Assembly: GCA_001600495.1 (NCBI GenBank)
Contig: BCKE01000019.1
Span: 1 to 64,000 of the forward strand
Direction of reading: 5' to 3'
DNA length: 64,000 nucleotides
From: Pilasporangium apinafurcum
Taxonomy: Eukaryota > Oomycota > Peronosporomycetes > Pythiales > Pythiaceae
Below the pieces are notes generated by a model. That model saw only the letters and a program-made list of their open reading frames with translations. It was not told the DNA's origin and searched no databases. This document shows, in pieces, positions 1-11,528 of the stretch. How positions within the stretch are numbered: position 1 is the first letter of the stretch; each line of letters begins with the position of its first letter. Position numbers and translations under genes: made by a program.

Positions 1-886
1 TGGGATTGTTGTGTCAGTCCCATTACATTAATGTAACTTCCGTGCACACAGCTACCACGCTCACGTTGTGTACCCCTTTTCTTTGGCTCTTTTATCCACG
101 GTAATGCGATATATGAATCTGTGACGTCAAAGGACATGATCCACAAGAAGAAGATAGGAGTTTTGTCTTTTTATTTAGTCAACCCAGACAAGAGAGACCC
201 TATACGTACACTCGATATACAAGGTCAATCTACAAGGGTGTACTGCCTCGTAGAGTCCTTAACGGTTAATCTAGTCGCACAGTCGTCTATACGCTAGAGA
301 CCAATGCCCATACGGATGCTTCAACGCACGAGAGGAATGAAGCTATTAATCGACAAACAATTCCTTTTATATATGAAATACAAAGTGGTCCTAACCTACT
401 CGAACCACTAGATAACTGATGATAGCACTCAACACAGATAATATGAAAGTCAGAGTTGGGGCTGAATCTTTTCCCTGACGCACTTCTTTCGGGGAATATC
501 TTCCCAAGCACACACTATGCAAGGACCAAGTATTTCCTGTATACTTATCGGTCCGATAAAATGCAAACCTGGAAGACGCGGGTTTTCTCAAGATGTATAT
601 ATTGCCAGGAAAATTGAGAACTCTGAGTAAGTTTAAACATGCAACTACTGATCCTAATTCTGACGATCCAATAATCTGACGAGATTTTGACGTGATGACG
701 TCATGGAGCCGCATCACTGATATGAACCCGCTGCCTGGTAGTGGTATCATAACGATAGCAACACCCCCCAAAAAAACTGTTTTATACTATTTAAAATGTA
801 GAAGGTAACACACTATTTTAAACCACCTTCTATTCTAGTTTATTTGAGTTGTTTCATCACATTTGCAGATGAAGAGGAACCTGTAG
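1..886. other. Gene-poor left edge
   Basis: No gene is recognised here. The longest open frame is on the minus strand at 391-771 (126 codons) and ends in a hydrophobic stretch, LTFILSVLSAIISYLVV, that could be a single membrane segment. It matches no family I know and has no clear exon partners. It could be the 3' exon of a gene cut off by the window or a chance frame. The DNA is not visibly repetitive. Confidence 0.4.
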
Positions 887-1732
887 AGGAATTGGAGCTT
901 GACGAAACTGAAGAAGCTTCAGGAGAGAGATTTGGAAGTGCTAGAGGTAGGAGGAGACCAAAACGATAATGGTAGTCCGGATGAATGGGATGTTGAAGTT
1001 ATTGACCAGCAANTTACGACAGGACCGATTACCTCCGTTCGCATTGCGATTCATGGTCAACTTCATCGGAGAACAAGACGTTGGAAGAAGTAATCCCAGC
1101 TGCAAGTTTCAACGGCTCTAGACATTGACTCAAGAAATACTATAGCATATGCAATCGGAGTTGCGGTTCGCATGCACAATGCTGGTGTCCTTACAGTGAA
1201 TGATACAGCGGAGAGTTACCCACGCAAGCACCATGAAAAATTGGATCACTTTCAGGTACCTTTTCAATTTGAAGCTGGATGGGCTATCCGACCAAAACGT
1301 GCTAAAACATTTGGCGAAAGATACATCGATGCTTTTCGAGATGACATTCAAGCCCTTTTCTATCGTGGTAAAAAGGATAACTCCAAGAAGCTAAGCCCTG
1401 GTGGAATGCTTGAAATACTGAAGATAAGAAATCCGGAGAGGTTCGATCTGCCGTCAGAAAACGAGATCCGGCAAGAAATCTCCAAATTAAAAAAGAGCGC
1501 TTCCATTACAGGCACCTGTTCAACTACTTTGATACGAACATCTAGTAGAAGTCGTGCTGATTATGATGCATATTTTGAAACTATGCTCGACGAAGAACTT
1601 CGTATCAAACCAAAAGAAGTTCTGGCCCGCTTTCGTACGGTAGTTGATGACTCAAGTCTATCTGATCAGCAAATTAAATCTAAGGTGAGCTATTTAAAGC
1701 GTCAGAGAAAGAAGCTTAGTACTGTCGTGTAG
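887..1732 (+). CDS. Hypothetical basic helical protein with an internally repeated module (partial or pseudogene)
   Basis: The main open stretch is 1172-1732 (186 codons). An acidic in-frame stretch at 870-975 (EEEPVEELELDETEEASGE) follows an AG acceptor at about 869 and may be an upstream exon, but the frames between are not joined cleanly and an ambiguous base lies at 1013. The protein has a GWAIRPKRAKTFGERY segment, then a helical block ending LPSENEIRQEISKLKK. A second block ends LSDQQIKSKVSYLKRQRKK, so the C-terminus looks like a repeat of the first module. I recall similar GWA+PKR-containing proteins being repeated in oomycete genomes, possibly DNA-binding or transposon-derived, but I cannot name the family. 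It lies next to repeats, and a decayed copy is plausible. Confidence 0.45.
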
Positions 1733-1849
1733 ATTTTCAGAATTAGAATATAATAATGCGTGAAGCACCAGAGTTCAAGTGCAATTAACCAAATAATTTA
1801 TTCGCATGTAATATAGTACTCACCATGACCTCAGCAAAAATGGGCATTG

Positions 1850-2182
1850 CAGTCTCAAGCCACTCTTCAGCGTCTCAGCTTCATATTATGTGTTGCAGAG
1901 TATATCATTGGATAAAAATGCTATTGTGGTATTTTTATGTCCTGAACGACCATGAGAATCGCAAGACCGATGCCCACCTGATGGAGAATGCAATTTTTAT
2001 CGTGCCCGTTCCCCTCTCTGGATGCTACGACTTAGATAATAAGCACGAGGATCAAGTTTTCTCGGAAGGATCTGTTTCGAGCTGCCATGCATTTTTGTAG
2101 AGCGCAAATAGCAGATTTTTTGGATTTTGGTCAACCTAAGAATTAGGCTGTTTTTGGCTTCCTTGACTCGCGGATTGCTTGT
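1850..2182 (+). mobile_element. Fragment of a TIR DNA element, same family as the element at 57.3 kb
   Basis: This stretch matches, in reverse orientation, about 340 bp at the left end of the 57336-58040 element. The match begins near the AAGCCACTCTTCAGC region and runs to the terminus GCGGATTGCTTGT, which is followed by TA. The opposite terminus was not found upstream, so this is a truncated or decayed copy. Any open frame here (for example 1825-2100) is a by-product of the repeat. Confidence 0.7.
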
Positions 2183-2580
2183 TAAAAAGAAATAACGTTT
2201 TTTTCGTGTCCGTATATTTTTGATGCGAACTTTATGACGCAGTTATGTAACGTAGCCCGTTACAACTTCTCCTTCAAGCTCCGCGACCGTCCAAATTCCA
2301 TATTCACAAATTTCATCCAATCAAGTTATATAAATAAATATTTTGTCCAATCATAGAACCTCATCGCTACATAATCCGTAATCATCCATAATCATATGAA
2401 TCCAAAATTCAAACCCGATCCAGAACTAAACCTGTAAGGAACTTGAGTGTTTGAAGGTAAATTGAAAAGTGAGATTATTGTTTTAGCTTGCACTACTCTC
2501 TTTCTTTCTAACCATTCATTTTCTTATTGGCCTAAGAACCAACCATTCTTCCTTACACATAAGCATGCAATGATTACCTC

Positions 2581-2671
2581 GTAATTACGCTTTCGTAAAT
2601 TAGTAATTACGTTTTCGTAAATATAGTAATTACACTTTCGTAAATACAATAATTACGCTTTCGTAAATGTA
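2581..2671. repeat. Minisatellite, about 23-bp unit, four copies
   Basis: Four imperfect head-to-tail units of GTAATTACGCTTTCGTAAAT plus 2-3 bases cover this span. Unit lengths are 22, 23, 23 and 23 bp with one or two substitutions each. Each unit is itself partly palindromic (TAATTACG...CGTAAAT). Confidence 0.9.
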
Positions 2672-2900
2672 GAAATCATAACAATATCAGATATGTAGCT
2701 TGATATGCAAAATTATGAACTTGTGGGATTTGAACCAGGGACGTCAAGATATAAAAAGTCTTCAATCCTTACAAAACCCGAATATGGATCTGACATTTCG
2801 AATCCATCCGAGATGGCCGAGAGCGTTTCGCATGGCTCACAATTCTTCGTTTGACTTGAACAGCGACCATTTCATAGTCACTTTATCGCATCAACCGGTT

Positions 2901-2944
2901 GAGCCAACATTATTTGGCCAATGAGCCAACATTATTTGGCCAAT
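2901..2944. repeat. 22-bp perfect tandem duplication
   Basis: GAGCCAACATTATTTGGCC plus AAT occurs twice, directly adjacent and without mismatch. This suggests a recent slippage or duplication event. Confidence 0.9.
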
Positions 2945-3211
2945 GAGCTCAGGCTTTTGTTCTACATAGTGAGACTGGATTAGAGTTAGGAGCTCTAGGT
3001 ACCCTATTTTGTAATGCTATCTTATAAATTGTCTTGTTTTGTTATTTACCTATCATCCTTTCTCATCTAATCATTACTGACGCACTGTATTTGAAATGAC
3101 CAACTACTTGTAATTTAACCGCAAAATGCATTCCAAAAATAACTTCCTGGTGCACCATCCAATTACATTACGACATTTGCACATCAAATCACAGGCATCA
3201 ACATCAGCAGT

Positions 3212-4177
3212 ATGACCACAGAGCGCTCGCAACGGCTAAATGGGCTACAGAACGGCGTCATCGGCTCACTGGCCGGGATGATTGAAGTCATGATTCAACA
3301 GCCGACTATCGCCATGAAGAACGCTATACAGGTAGCGACTACTCTCCCTCTTCTGCAATTTATCCATTTGCCAATGAAGCAGTGATGTGACATAACGAAA
3401 ATGCTTTTTATTTATTGGCAACAGCAAGGACGTTCTATTACCTGGTCTGTACCAGTGTTATATCGTGGGGTAGGAGTATCATTAGCATCCATTGCACCGA
3501 TTAGCGCCATCCAATTCGCCGCCAATGGAAAGTTTTTACAGTTGTTAAACACGCCGAATACGCAAACCAATTCGGATCAGGTTAAGATTGTCTGTGGTGC
3601 GCTGGCAGGTGTAGCATCGGCAGCGCTGAGTGCACCTGCTGAGCTGGTAATGACGCTACAGCAGAACAACGGCAAGAGCTTCGTGGCGACGGTGCGGGAG
3701 GTCGCGTCGACGCGCGGCGTCACGCGATTGTTCCGCGGGTTGGAAGTCACGGCAGTTCGTGACGGCGTCTGGTGTGCGAGTTACCTGGCACTCGGGCCTG
3801 TGCTCACTAAGAATCTTCACGCTTGGGTTCCCTCCGTGTTTGGTGACGTAGACTCGGCGACTACATCACAGAAGGCATCAGCCTCCGCCGTCGGGAGCAT
3901 CTTGACAGGGCTTGTGACGGTCTATGGGACGCAACCAGTCGATACCATCAAGACTGTCATGCAAGGTGAGGCTTTGTCACATCCTAAGGGAAAAGCACCT
4001 AATGTGTTTGCTACCACAAAACGCATTTGGAGAGAGAACGGCGGCTGGCGACCGTTCTACAGAGGCGCTGTCTTTCGAGGCGGTCGACTCATTGGCGCCG
4101 TCTTCATTCTGGGCCAGTCGCGAATTGCATTGGAAGAACTGTTTGACGAGCATGAACTGCTTAAGAATGCCATCTAA
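3212..4177 (+). CDS. Mitochondrial carrier family (SLC25-type) protein
   Basis: Two exons, 3212-3331 and 3425-4177, joined in phase 0 across a GT-AG intron, give about 290 residues, the usual carrier size. Three repeated units of about 95 residues are visible, each opening with a hydrophobic helix and a proline signature. The signatures read PTIAMK, PAELVM and PVDTIK. Only the third fits the family consensus PX[DE]XX[KR], so the first two are degenerate. Such proteins carry metabolites across the inner mitochondrial membrane; the substrate cannot be told from sequence alone. The start ATG gives a short N-terminus leading straight into helix 1. The degenerate signatures make it a divergent carrier, possibly one with a non-transport role. 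Confidence 0.85.
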
Positions 4178-4249
4178 AATACACACAAACCAATAGACAC
4201 ATATAATTTTGCTTTCTATTGTGTATGCTTTTGTCGGTTATGGTAGTGA

Positions 4250-6937
4250 TTAGCTGATATTGCAGTGACAAGTGCTGATGGTGTTTGGCTGCTGATCGAC
4301 GTTGCATGGAGAGAGTTCGGCTTGGTGTGGGAGCATCACGCGGATTTTGCCACGAAGTGTCCCAGCAGCTTTTCCATGGCGAACGACTTGTGACTCGAAA
4401 GGGAGAAAGTTTGGTTTCCCCACGCAGAAGCCTTCCAAAGACAGCACGACAACCCCTATATACACGAAACAGACGCACCACTTCAGTTCCGTTATCAATT
4501 CGTCAATTCAGTGATCCGGAGGCATTGACACCCACCAAGGACGTCATCTTTGGACGTTGTGTCGTGATCCATTAGTAGGAGAATTAAATGCACGTGCTTG
4601 ATGTCTCTCTCTTGGTCGCAGAGCACGTGCAGCCTGGGAACCTGGTTATCATGCCACCTGAAAAAGAAGAAAAGTGAACCTTGAGGTGACCTTATAAAAT
4701 GAGAGAATGAACTGCGATATACATTGGCGAGAGAGTATTCGTGATGATGGTAGTGGATGGATGGCTGCCAGAAGCTTCTACTTGAAGTGCATTGTCAGGC
4801 ACAGAGTAGAATTTGATCTGAAGTTCCAGTCACAGCACGATATCAAGGTGTTACACACAGCAATGATCCATGCAACACAGATGTGGTAGCACAAGGCACT
4901 TACGTATGGGTCGCTGAGCCCCGTAATGTCCATGCCCAATAGATCCTGTGCAGCCAAATCGATGAATTCCACCAGCGTGGTGCGACCAGCCGTAAGCAAA
5001 GGGTCCACATTCACCACGGGTGTTGGCACAACGTGGAATTGCGCGAAGACTGGTTTATGGTCACTCGTGGCGATCGCATCAATACTGGCAAACTTTTTCA
5101 GTTTCAAATTAGATCGTAGCCCAGGAAGCGATGTGTGTAGTACGCGATCACAGTAAGACGGAACGCGTTGAGGCTACAAGAATACGCAAATAGGTCATAG
5201 AGATTGGAAGTGCACGACACAAGGCTAAGTGGACACGCAAAGATTCACTGAACGTACATTATACTGATCAGATGTATGCCGAACACGCTTGAAGGTTGGG
5301 GGAAAGAGTGCCGGAGGTAACTCCCATCCGAGAAGGGCCCTTTTTAACTCGATTTGGTGCTTGAGTTGGTCATTCGCATTCAAGAACGCCCATTTCTTGG
5401 CCTTTACGCATGCGAGCACCTCTGCATAGTGCTGATCGTGTGTTCGTTCTTGTGGCGTCGTGTAGCTCAAGTCTACGCGATAGTTGAGATCACCAAACCA
5501 GAAACTGTGATCGAATTGGTGATCAAGTGTGACGTTTTTCCGACCAAATTGTGTACCGAGGATCGTACTACACTGTATGAACATTCAGACGTTCACAGAC
5601 AAGCAGAGAACGTTTAAATCCATGGATCACAAATTCATATGAGATGTTGGTTTAAAGTGCAGCACTTACGTCGCTGTTGCGTTTGTCGAGGAATTTCTGG
5701 TCCTGATGCGCAGCTAAATGACAGCTGACGAAGCAAAGCGACGTGTTTTCAATCACGAACTTGAAAATGAGTCCACCCTATCGTGATTGAGTTAGCAGTC
5801 AAAGCGTATATTAGTCAAGCACACAGCAAACCAGAGCACAGAGATCAAGATATTAGGACTTACTTTGTTGCCGAGGACGCTTCCTAATCCCGTAGGGATT
5901 GAAAGTTTCTCAATTTCAGTCACAGTGTGTCGCTGGTGAACATAGATGAATAGCCGCATCTCCATCAGTTCCACTTTACCCACTAACGAGTACTTATTCC
6001 CAAGATGGTAGTAGAGCTGCTTGTTGAATGGATAGTCCAGTGCGTCCGCGACTGAGTCGCGAAGATTGGTGCTCATATCACGAACTAGTTTTGACACCTT
6101 CCGCATCGATTTCTTGGCTCGCGACTTCTTTGCTGTCATATTCTTGGAGATATTGGTGTTGATATCTTCACCAGCGAGTATATTACCAGTGGAGCCAGCG
6201 TTTTCGGCAGAAACTACTTCTACGTTACTGTCTTTATTGGTAGCTGATGGCCGTCGTGGAGATCTGCTACGTGGTGAGTTGTTCTCTCGAGCATTTTCTC
6301 GAGCTATTTCCATTGCCTCATCCAGCTCTGTTTCACCGTCATCATCACCGTTACTACCGATAATATCCGTGGCCAAATCATCGTCATTTTCACTTTCATC
6401 ACCCTTAACGCTATCACCATTGGTGCTACTATCAGGTCTCTCGCGGTAGCTGCTCTCTTGCAACCCAATAGCAATGACGTCGAAGCCACCGCCTCCTTCA
6501 GGGATCCATTCGTGAATGATCTTGGAATTCTTTGGTGGCATGGCATTACCCACATTCCATGACCCAATCAAGATTTTCAACGGAGCATGTGAGGAATTCG
6601 TGTTGAGTGTACTTCTTCTCCCTTGCACTGCTGCTTTGCATGACCCAGACGAGGTGCAACAATTGGACTTGTCAAGTTCTACAGCGTTGTTTGGATTTAA
6701 GATAGCATCGACATGTTCAACCTGGCCAACAACATAAGCAGAATATGTAAAAATACATTGCACATGAGATAGCTTCAGCACCGATGTTTGGTTTATTACC
6801 TGGACCTGCACAGCTTCAATTTCGACATGTGGCTGTTCGCTTGGTTTCTCCATCTTCCTTTCTGTCGCTTCAAAGTGACGCCGCTGATCTGCTTTGATCT
6901 GTGTAAACGAAGCCATAGTTGCATGCTCGCTGACCAA
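4250..6937 (-). CDS. Inositol polyphosphate 5-phosphatase with C-terminal C2 domain
   Basis: Eight exons (6937-6800, 6721-5864, 5777-5670, 5572-5258, 5173-4904, 4817-4723, 4657-4536, 4455-4250) keep frame and give about 703 residues. The catalytic domain spans roughly residues 95-520. It shows the family motifs GSWNVGN, FWFGDLNYR, VPSYCDRVL and TSDHKPVFA, so the Mg-dependent active site looks complete. A Ser/Asp/Glu-rich, low-complexity insertion of about 150 residues follows the first motif. The C-terminal third reads as a C2 domain (DITGLSDPYV, MDHDTTSKDDVLG, AGTLRGKIRV), expected to bind membrane or lipid. The family removes the 5-phosphate from phosphoinositides or inositol phosphates. 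A second possible start is the ATG at 6916. The last two exons are the least certain. Confidence 0.88.
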
Positions 6938-7065
6938 ATATAGGTCATTTTTCGTCTTAAAATAAACATCGACTTGTAGAAATACTTTGTGTGATCACAA
7001 AATGGCTTCGTTTGTAGGTTTATTTGATGAGACTGCTTCGACAGTATGATAACGATATATCACTG

Positions 7066-10000
7066 CTATTCTGCGACAGGTGACGAGGTAGCCATATTGG
7101 TGTCGGTATTTAACATCGAATCCGTGGCTTTAGCTGTTTCTAGAGCCTTCCGTGGTGTACACGCAGATGGTACAGCTCCTACTCCTCCATTGGATTGTGG
7201 TGGAGGATCACTAGTCACAGACACGTAATAGATTAGAAACACACATGTACGATAGTAGCACGTTACATTTTTTTCCAAGCATGAAATTAGACCATACCTT
7301 CCAACAGCATTTCTATATAGCTGCTTCAGATACACTAACTCTGCATTGGCATTTGCCAAGCTTTCTTCGAGCTGTGCACACTTGGCCTCTAATTCTGTAA
7401 TCCATTTTGCATGGTACATCATGTGTTAGTGATAGATAAGATTGCAGTTCTATACCTCATCATCACTTCCAGGAGAGTCATACCTTCATACGTAAGTTTT
7501 GCTGCAGGACCATAAGCAAAAAAACTCAATTAAAACATTATCCAGCCAAGAATGAGTGTTTGATTTCTTGGCTTACCTGTACGTTCTCCACCAAGCTGTG
7601 TGACAATTGCTGGGTTCTTAGTCGAAATTTTATCCTTCGGTGGATCTAAAATGTACGGATTGACGTAAATCTGGAACTCGATCCGGGTGTTTTGAAGGTA
7701 TTCCACAAACTGCGGTGTCACGCAGTTGACGTGGTGTATGCATTCGTAATTGAACACTGGATTACGCGTATTTTGCTCCACGCTTTCGGTAGTAAAGAGC
7801 TCCCCCATAAAGTCATATTGACAATACGCCAAATCTGTGATCAGTGGCAATCCCGTCGCGCCTTTGATTTGCAGTTTGTAAGTCCACGGCTTCCCCACAA
7901 GATCGTCTGGCCCTTCAATATCGAGTAGATCGTCCTCGTTGTGTTTTTCCGGGTCAGGCGACGACAAAGGAATCCACAATACTTGCAACTTCCCGATTGT
8001 ATTAAATGGAGGCACTGCCAATTTCACATTGAGCTGCGATTCCTCTGGATCTGTTTCCAGATTGTAGAGCAAATACTCGGGAAACGTTGTGGCACTGCCG
8101 ACATGGAATGAATTATCAAACAGCAACGTAATCGGATCGTGTCCTTCTGGTGCCTCATACTCACGGTTATTCGAGATGGCATTCCGCAGGAACGCGACTT
8201 CGTCCTTTAGCAGTGCATGTGCCTTAACGAACTCAAACACATCCAAGAAAATCGTCTCGTCGGTGGCTTTATTGTGCACTTTGACCTTGACTTTCGGGAT
8301 CCCACTAGCCCCTTTGTCATCGACTGCTCCACTCTGCAACGCAGTTTCGAAACTTAGCACGTCACGGTTTAGTACTTTGACGATTTGTGTCAATTCCATA
8401 ATCTTTGGAAGTACTTCACGTAGTTCTTGATCATTGACCTGGCGAGCTAACAGCTCTTTTTCCCGTTCAGCATCAAACGCTGGGACCCCGTTCTCTGCGG
8501 TAGTGGCATCCGATAGGCCAGCTTCACGTCCAGCAGCGTCTCGATCCAGTTTCTGCTTCTCCCAGCTGGCTTTTTCTTCCTCAAATTTCTTCATTTGCGC
8601 TCGAAGTTCGGCCATCGCGGCATTATCAAAGCTTTGAAGCGCTTTCTGGTACTCAGCAGCAGCATCATCAGCAGAAGGCTCCTCCTGATTTGGTGGCTCT
8701 CGTCCTGGATGCATGAACAACATGATTTCGTTACCGATCGCGACACGATCATACACATTTAGTTGCTCTTGTGTTCCCTTCTCCAGTCGCTTGCCATTGT
8801 ACATGACATCTCCCGCTCCAGCGCAAAGAAAGATGTTTGTACCGTCGTTTGTGAATGAACAGTGGTCATCCACAATGCTCAGTGACATGGGCTTGATATC
8901 TCCATGCGGACCGATCGTCGTGTGAGGTTTATCCAGAAGAAACATGAATCGTTTCGAACGATAAGCGTCAACATCGAGATTGATGAGGTAAGGAGAGGTC
9001 GTCTCCGCCTCGAAGTGATACAAAGAAATCCCTCGCTTTCCATACTCTTCACGCTGACGCTGCATGAGCTCGTCTTGCACATTCCGCTTCCCACTTGACC
9101 CACCAGAACCATCAGTTTCACCATTAACGACTCGTTCCAGTTCTCGTTTCTTCACATCAAGCAATTGATTGAGTTCGTCCACTTGCGAGGTATCCATCGT
9201 AACTCCGTTTGCGCCGCCTTCGGCACGGAGCTTCCCCATGCGTTCGTTCTCCTCCTTTAGTTGGTTCACGATGAGTTTCATCTGCTCCAGCTCCGCCATA
9301 AGCTTCCGTTCGGCGGGACTCGCTGCTGCAGATGCCTTCTTAGGTTGAAGTTTGATGACAGAGGCATTTTTCGCAAAGCCCAAGGTGGAGAACGTATAGC
9401 CATGAAATTTGACTTCGGGTCGAATCGCGCAGAAGAGGTACGTTCTCGCTTGTAGCATCGTGTCTTTGAGGTATTTACAGAGGAAATAAGAATTACAGCC
9501 CGGGATCGACGTACCAGGTTTGAGTTTGTTTGCTTTCACTGCTTCGGCCATTTTCATAAAAAACTGAGCCATTTCGGTCAGAGAAAGATTGATCTTCTTG
9601 CCCTGGTCTTGTAACTCCTTGGACTTGGAGGGATCTGGATGCGGGCCAAGATACTTGTATTCAATCTCGCCATTGTCGAACACGACCTTCTTGTAGTCTG
9701 CATAGACAATGTCCCCTGCTGGCTCGGTTCCAGCAAGATCACACACATAAACACGACCCCGCTGCTTCATTCCTTCGCGGTCTGGATCCGGTTTCTCTAC
9801 TTCAAGCGTCATAATACAATGACCACGCGTTGATTGGTGGTTGAATTGCGTTGGTGCAATGGCTTTTCTCGCGTTAGCCGCCATAAACGTTCGTCGAAGA
9901 TCGTTCCAATCTTTGAGTACAACCGATTGACACCACTCAATGTCTGTAAATCCGTCAGCATCTTTGCGCATGCCAGATTTGTATTGCTGCTCCTGAGCAA

Positions 10001-10697
10001 CGGGAGACATGAGATCGCGGACAGTATCGACGACGTTTTGAAAATATTTCATCGAGATCTTCCATCCGTCCTGTTTCTCCTTGAACAATTCATAGGCGAG
10101 GCGAGGAAAGACCCCCCACTACAATTTTGAAGAACAACGTTAGCAGACTTGCATAAATGAATGAATAAATAGATTGCAAGCTTTTGCTCGATAATATTGA
10201 TGAAGCGGCTTACCAGAGGATGTGGCTCTTCATGCTTGAACCAAGCTTCGGGGATATCCACTGCATCAGGCTAGCGATAGTAAATAGTATCAACGATCAA
10301 ATAAATATGATTGTGTTTTCGTCATCGATCTAAAAGGATCAACACATACCCCAAAGACAGTAAAGGTTTTCCCTGATCCAGACAATCCATAAGCAAAGAG
10401 CACGACTGCATTGCCCGAAAGCAAATCGGATTTGATTTTGACTCCCACGCTTTCGTACGCCATTTGCTGGTCTACCAGCGCCATCTGATCTGCCTCAGGT
10501 GGTTCGCCCAGCACATGCCGTTTGTAGCCATAGGCGCTCCACCACGCATAACTAAACGCGAATCGTGTGGTTGAATAAGTCGAGTTGATTAGTTGCACTT
10601 CGCCTTCTTCTTCACCATTTTGCGTGAGCACGACACCGAGCTTATCATCACAGGTGAACGGACGACAGCGAACGGAAACCTTGATACTCACACTCAT
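7066..10697 (-). CDS. Divergent kinesin with FHA domain
   Basis: Six exons (10697-10350, 10270-10214, 10118-7577, 7501-7484, 7394-7298, 7210-7066) give about 1068 residues. The N-terminal motor has the P-loop GLSGSGKT (residues 104-111) with AYG before it. Switch I reads HQSTRGHCIM where kinesins usually have SSRSH. Switch II reads DLAGTEPAGD instead of DLAGSE. The INLSL and RTYLFCAIRPE segments match the late motor helices. An FHA-like phosphothreonine-binding domain lies at about residues 520-610, with HTTIG and DDHCSF. A charged coiled coil follows (KKFEEEKASWEKQK), and a short coiled coil sits near the C-terminus. FHA after the motor recalls kinesin-3 cargo motors, but the motor sequence is unusual. 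The gene ends 128 bp from the start of the 5-phosphatase. Confidence 0.88.
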
Positions 10698-11528
10698 TGC
10701 TTTTCCTCACGCAATAGTGGTCTTACTTTAGAAACTGAAGGTTCAATTACAATGACTACGTGTCCCTTTGAATGAAACGATCGATATCGAACGCTGCAAT
10801 TTCTAACTTGGGTCACTTCTATCATGAACTGTCTCGGGATCATGGGAGTTCTCTCCAACTCACATGATGACAAGCTACACAGCCATCTCTCTGGGGTCAG
10901 CGAGAGCTCACCAGCGCACCTGAACTATTATGTGACGCATGATGACGCACGATGACGCACGATGACGCACGATGACGCACGGAACAACGTCGGTTGCAGC
11001 AGTGCGCGTCCGTGCATATAAGTACATTGAGAAATAAAAACAAGAGGGGTAAAGCTAAGACACAAAACACACAAAGACTCAGGAAGAAAGCGCTTGAGGC
11101 ATACATTTCTAGGGATTCATGTTAGTAGTTTAACTGATCATAATCAAATTTATCGACTTCTCCATAAATCAACGTTAAATGACTTTCAACTCTGTCCTTG
11201 ATCAACCGACTAACTTCCATTATTGACAACTCAGGTGCAGCAAGCACTCAATACTTACCGACTTTATTTAAGAACGTGAAAGATGCAATGAATTCTTAAC
11301 TAGAATGAAGCTTCTCCTTGTCGAATACAGACGATCATCATTAGTGGAGATGGATATTTGTTAGAGAAAGGAAGATCAGATGGTCAAATCGTCAAGCAAA
11401 CTTATGATTCTAAAGTCGCAAACAGCAAATGTTTGGGAAAATTTTGTTCGTCGGATGCTCTTTTCGAGAGTACAACATTCTACGCGTTTACGTTTTCTCA
11501 CTTGACAAATGAATATAGCTCCTAGCCT
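10698..11528. other. Intergenic region upstream of the kinesin and downstream of the aminotransferase
   Basis: No gene is supported in these 830 bp, which should hold the kinesin promoter and the aminotransferase 3' region. The one structured feature is the 10-bp tandem repeat at 10931-10980. Confidence 0.6.
10931..10980. repeat. 10-bp tandem repeat GATGACGCAC
   Basis: Four exact copies of GATGACGCAC (10941-10980) follow one degenerate copy (TGTGACGCAT). TGACGCA resembles half of a bZIP/CRE-type site, so clustered binding sites about 230 bp upstream of the kinesin start are possible. Simple slippage is the plainer explanation. Confidence 0.85.

Larger units (their letters stand above)
2183..3211. 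other. AT-rich intergenic DNA with short repeats
   Basis: No supported gene lies between the TIR fragment and the carrier gene. The stretch holds a four-unit minisatellite (2581-2671) and a tandem duplication of 22 bp (2901-2944). A tRNA-like motif (GGGATTTGAACC, antisense B box) at about 2725 does not extend into a cloverleaf. Confidence 0.6.

Noticed and set aside
1013-1013. Ambiguous base N (another at 15486)
   Set aside because: Assembly ambiguity, not biology; it may contribute to the broken frame at 0.9-1.1 kb.
1825-2100. 91-codon plus-strand frame
   Set aside because: It lies inside a TIR element fragment and its counterpart at 57.4-57.6 kb is broken; it is a repeat by-product.
2700-2840. 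tRNA-like motifs: GGGATTTGAACC (antisense B box) and GATGGCCGAG (A-box-like)
   Set aside because: The two motifs are on opposite strands and do not lie at tRNA spacing, and no acceptor stem or anticodon arm forms.
4285-4575. 96-codon plus frame overlapping the end of the 5-phosphatase
   Set aside because: The minus-strand C2 domain explains the sequence; the plus frame is a shadow.
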